34,946 nt of DNA from Laetiporus sulphureus 93-53 (taxonomy: Eukaryota; Basidiomycota; Agaricomycetes; Polyporales; Laetiporaceae): NCBI RefSeq assembly GCF_001632365.1, contig NW_024468510.1, forward strand, positions 1,018,055-1,053,000. Direction: 5' to 3'. Below the pieces are notes generated by a model. That model did no database searches. It was not told the DNA's origin and saw nothing but the letters and a program-made list of their open reading frames with translations. This document shows positions 32,313-34,946 of this stretch, one piece after another (within the stretch, counting starts at the first letter, position 1; each line of letters opens with the position of its first letter). The position numbers and the translations under genes are program-made.

Positions 32313-33000
32313 CCGTAGCACTGGGGAGAGCTGCCTATAGTTCTCACACCACAAGATTGGTCAGCTGAAGACCCACGTCACCACTTGATCCTCGACCCTC
32401 GATCATCTGTTCTGTAGAGGCACTCTCTGCCCTCCTAGCCATTCCACATAAACCCATCCTCTTCTCGACTCATCTAGAGTCGAGGACACTCCCCTAGTCA
32501 GAATCACCGCTCACCGCTCAGTTTCAAGCACAATGCCAAATGACTCGCAGCCACCCCTCAAGTGTTATTAGCTGAAGTTTCTGCAACTGTGGCCAAGGTG
32601 AATGGAGATGGACAGCTCTGATCTGCCTTCTTCTACAGGATAGGAGGTAGCTGGCAGCCAGGAAGCAGTTCAGCATATCATTCCTGGAGCCCACCGTGAG
32701 GGGTGGAGGAGGATTTAAAGTTCACTGTGTCGAGTCGATTGCGCTATGCTCAGAAACTGAAGAGGAAGTTCAGTATCCCCTTGAAACCCAAGTGGACGCA
32801 CAACCATAGCTGATTCATTGGACGAAGAAGTCTTTTCATTGTTCAATCAGTGGCTCAGTCGATTACACGAGTTCCAAAGATCAGAATTTGAGTGAGCAGA
32901 AGAGGGCTGATGTCATTTAGCTAACTACCATCCATCTCCGTCACATGAAACACAACTTTTGGTGTCCTGATCATGATCACCACTTCTACTACCTCACCTA
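32313..33000 (+). mobile_element. Leader of the diverged family B element (copy 4)
   Basis: The stretch ending in gcagttcagcatatca at about 32680 aligns with the leaders at about 2500-2670 (plus) and 15860-16000 (minus). Shared pieces are tttcaagca, ccaaatgactcgcagccacc, tgaagtttc and a ccttcttctacagga-type block. In copies 2 and 3 this point is followed by DUF6589-type sequence; here it is followed by Gypsy gag. No gene is seen in the leader itself. Confidence 0.6.
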
Positions 33001-34573
33001 GTGCCTCCCCCTTAGCACCCTTACTCCATCCTCACATTCATCACTGACCTGCTCTCAGAGCACTCTACATCTTCAACACCTGGAGTTCCTCTCCAAACAC
33101 TTCTAGATGAGCTAGAAGCCGTGCTTGCAGTAGAATCTGCTAGGGACCAGGACCAGGGTCAGACCTCTGTATATCCATCTATTAACACAGCCACCTCCAT
33201 CATGGGCATTGTAATAACCAACCAAATGCCATTCTGAGGTGATCGATCAGCACCAGTATTTGATCCCGATCAGCCGAGAATGCTATTTCAGTTCTTCGAT
33301 GACCTCAAAATACTCTTCAATCAATGTCAAATCATGAATGAGGCTGACAAGAAGCTGTGGGTAAAGTGGTACCTTAATATTGATGTGACCGATCTTGTCG
33401 AATCACTTCCAGAATACCTCGATCCCTTGAAAATGTACTGAGACTTGAAGCAAGCAATTCAGGAGCTATACCCAGGCATGGACACAGAGCAGAAATGGGA
33501 AGTCCGAGATATGGACCTCTTAATAGGAGAGTGGGCCTGCCTAGGAATTCAGATGATCATGGAGCTAGGGAAATGTCACTGAGAGTTCCTAGCAATCACA
33601 TTGTTCCTAATCAGCAAAAACTGCATCTCCGAGTCAGAACACAATCGTGCCTTCATACGAGGTTTTCAGCCAGAACTATGGAATAGGATCTCGCAGAGGC
33701 TACAATTGAAGCAGCCCGATCATTATCCTGATGATCGATACCCTGTCAATGACATTTATGAAGCAGCAAATTTCGTTCTACATGAAACTAGTGCAGGACC
33801 GTTAACAGTCAAGACAGCGTCAACTACTCCTGCTACCGGAACAATGGGCATCAAAAGCAAAGACATCTCATTGCTGATAGAAAGCTTAGTCAAGTCTGTA
33901 CAGATGCTCACAGCTGCAGCAACCGGAGGGATAGCCAAGTCAAATGGTAGCGCATAGGCTACAGTGGTAGGAACACCAATAGCTGTGAACGGAAATGCGA
34001 GCAGATATTGTCACTACTGCGGAGAAGTGGGATGAATGATAGGAACTTGCAAGCACATCGAAGAAGACATTAAAAGTGGTAAATGCATATGAAATGCAGC
34101 AGGGAAGGTCATCCTACCAAATGGAACCTTTGTCCCCCACAATATCCCCGGTATCACTATCTGCAATCGAATCTATGAGTGGCACAGGTGGAACCAAGCA
34201 CCAGTTATGGCATCAGTCTCAGTGGCAAACCTATTCGAGGTCTCAGCAGACAAAGCTAGCTCATTTTCTCTTAGAGCGGACGATAGAATCGAAGCACTAG
34301 AGTGCGAGTTGTACAACCTCAAAAGGTCAAGGCCTGTATTCAATGGTGTGCATATGCCACCAAGGTGACCAGCAGGAATGGCAATGAAAGCAGCACAATC
34401 AGACAAGGCACCCGAGCCACAGAAACCTTCAACGGAGGCAGAAAAGACTAATGAAGGCACTCCTAGTGCACCTGTGCCTGTCACAGAAAGTGCGCCGGAG
34501 CATTCATTCTGAGCAGCAAGAGATGCACTCTATGTTCCACTGAACATGCATAATTTCAGACAAGCACTGAAGC
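33001..34573 (+). pseudogene. Gypsy gag with zinc knuckle, interrupted by an LTR
   Basis: The plus strand reads LLDELEAVLAVESARD, NQMPF, a TGA, GDRSAPVFDPDQPRMLFQFF, LKQAIQELYPGMDTEQKWEV, NRAFIRGFQPELWNRIS, DDRYPVNDIYEAANFVLHE, then a knuckle-like YCHYCGEVG, a TGA, MIGTCKHIEEDIKSGKC and LPNGTFVPHNIPGITI. This is the gag of basidiomycete Gypsy elements, which packages element RNA. Stops include TGA at about 33235 and 33439, another TGA in the knuckle at the position where a histidine is usual, and others. The region ends at 34573, where a family A LTR was inserted. The pol fragment at 21158-23440 is of the matching lineage but on the other strand. Confidence 0.78.
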
Positions 34574-34946
34574 TGTCACAGACTTTCACCACAAAGTCCG
34601 CACATGACTTTTCTCACACCACAGATCACGTGCTTCACCAATATCTCATGCCACTCAGCCACAGACGCGACGTGTAGAGATCAGGTGATAGTCCACATCA
34701 CATGTTATGGTCCAGACCCGTGGATGATATGGTCGGACCTGTCTATTCCAGGATACAATAGAGGCACCCATTTAGGAACAAAGGGAACAAGGACTATTGT
34801 TATGCATCGGCCTTCCACTTCCTATTAGTTTAGCCAGAAGCCTAGATAGGTACGATGTTCACACTGGAGAACAAAAGGGAAACCAAGATAGGCACGATGT
34901 GCACACGCATTACTGCGGCAACCATCGATCTTCCCACTTATTGTTC
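34574..34946 (+). mobile_element. Family A LTR, cut by the window end
   Basis: It begins tgtcacagactttcacc and is colinear with the solo LTR at 1274, including the same U3 variant (catcggccttcc, cctagataggtacgatg). The window ends inside U3, so whether it is solo or part of a full element cannot be told. The five bases before it are GAAGC. Confidence 0.9.

Noticed and set aside
1..34946. tRNA or rRNA genes
   Set aside because: I looked for tRNA-like arms and conserved rRNA blocks by eye and saw none; a covariance-model scan would be needed to be certain.

Overview
The window looks like repeat-rich, gene-poor DNA from a filamentous basidiomycete, most likely an Agaricomycete. The evidence is the mix of families: a chromodomain Ty3/Gypsy element, a second Gypsy lineage with the basidiomycete-type integrase and gag, a Tad-like LINE with an RNase H domain, a DUF6589-type protein, and short introns with gtaagt donors. 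I saw no tRNA, rRNA, CRISPR array, bacterial operon or intact conserved housekeeping gene. Nearly everything readable belongs to mobile elements, and most reading frames carry stops that fit C-to-T change.

The layout is nested and can be put in order. From 1 to 4293 there are plus-strand LTR-type repeats (here 'family B') with their leader, followed by a broken DUF6589 gene. One family B copy is split by a 720-bp solo LTR (family A, 1274-1993, target duplication ATAAG). From 4294 to 15320 lies a minus-strand chromovirus (family A) with both LTRs, a GCATC target duplication, a polypurine tract and a probable self-priming site. It is itself split by a 5'-truncated LINE (8529-11344) that has a 14-bp target duplication, an A-tract and a 100-N assembly gap. 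From 15326 to 17055 the DUF6589/family B sequence resumes in inverted orientation: an N-terminal coding piece, then the leader, then the LTR.

From 17056 to 21157 is the only stretch without a clear transposon. It holds a plausible intron-containing plus-strand gene of unknown function (18518-19095) and further exon-like pieces, including a cysteine-rich cluster. From 21158 to about 23440 is a minus-strand remnant of a basidiomycete Gypsy pol (RNase H, zinc finger, integrase).

From about 23360 a diverged family B element runs on the plus strand through its LTR, leader and Gypsy gag to 34573. It is interrupted by an 8.3-kb minus-strand LTR element (family C, 24037-32312). This element has paired LTRs, a TGG-type primer-site candidate and a CCGT target duplication, but no recognisable gag or pol. 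Its interior codes instead for degenerate tandem-repeat protein sequence, a helical C-terminal region and a striking array of 9-residue units extended in 4-residue steps. A family A LTR begins at 34574 and runs off the window.

The two most interesting points are these. Family B LTR/leader sequence precedes DUF6589-type coding sequence in two copies but Gypsy gag in a third. Family C is a large LTR-bounded element with unfamiliar, highly repetitive coding content.
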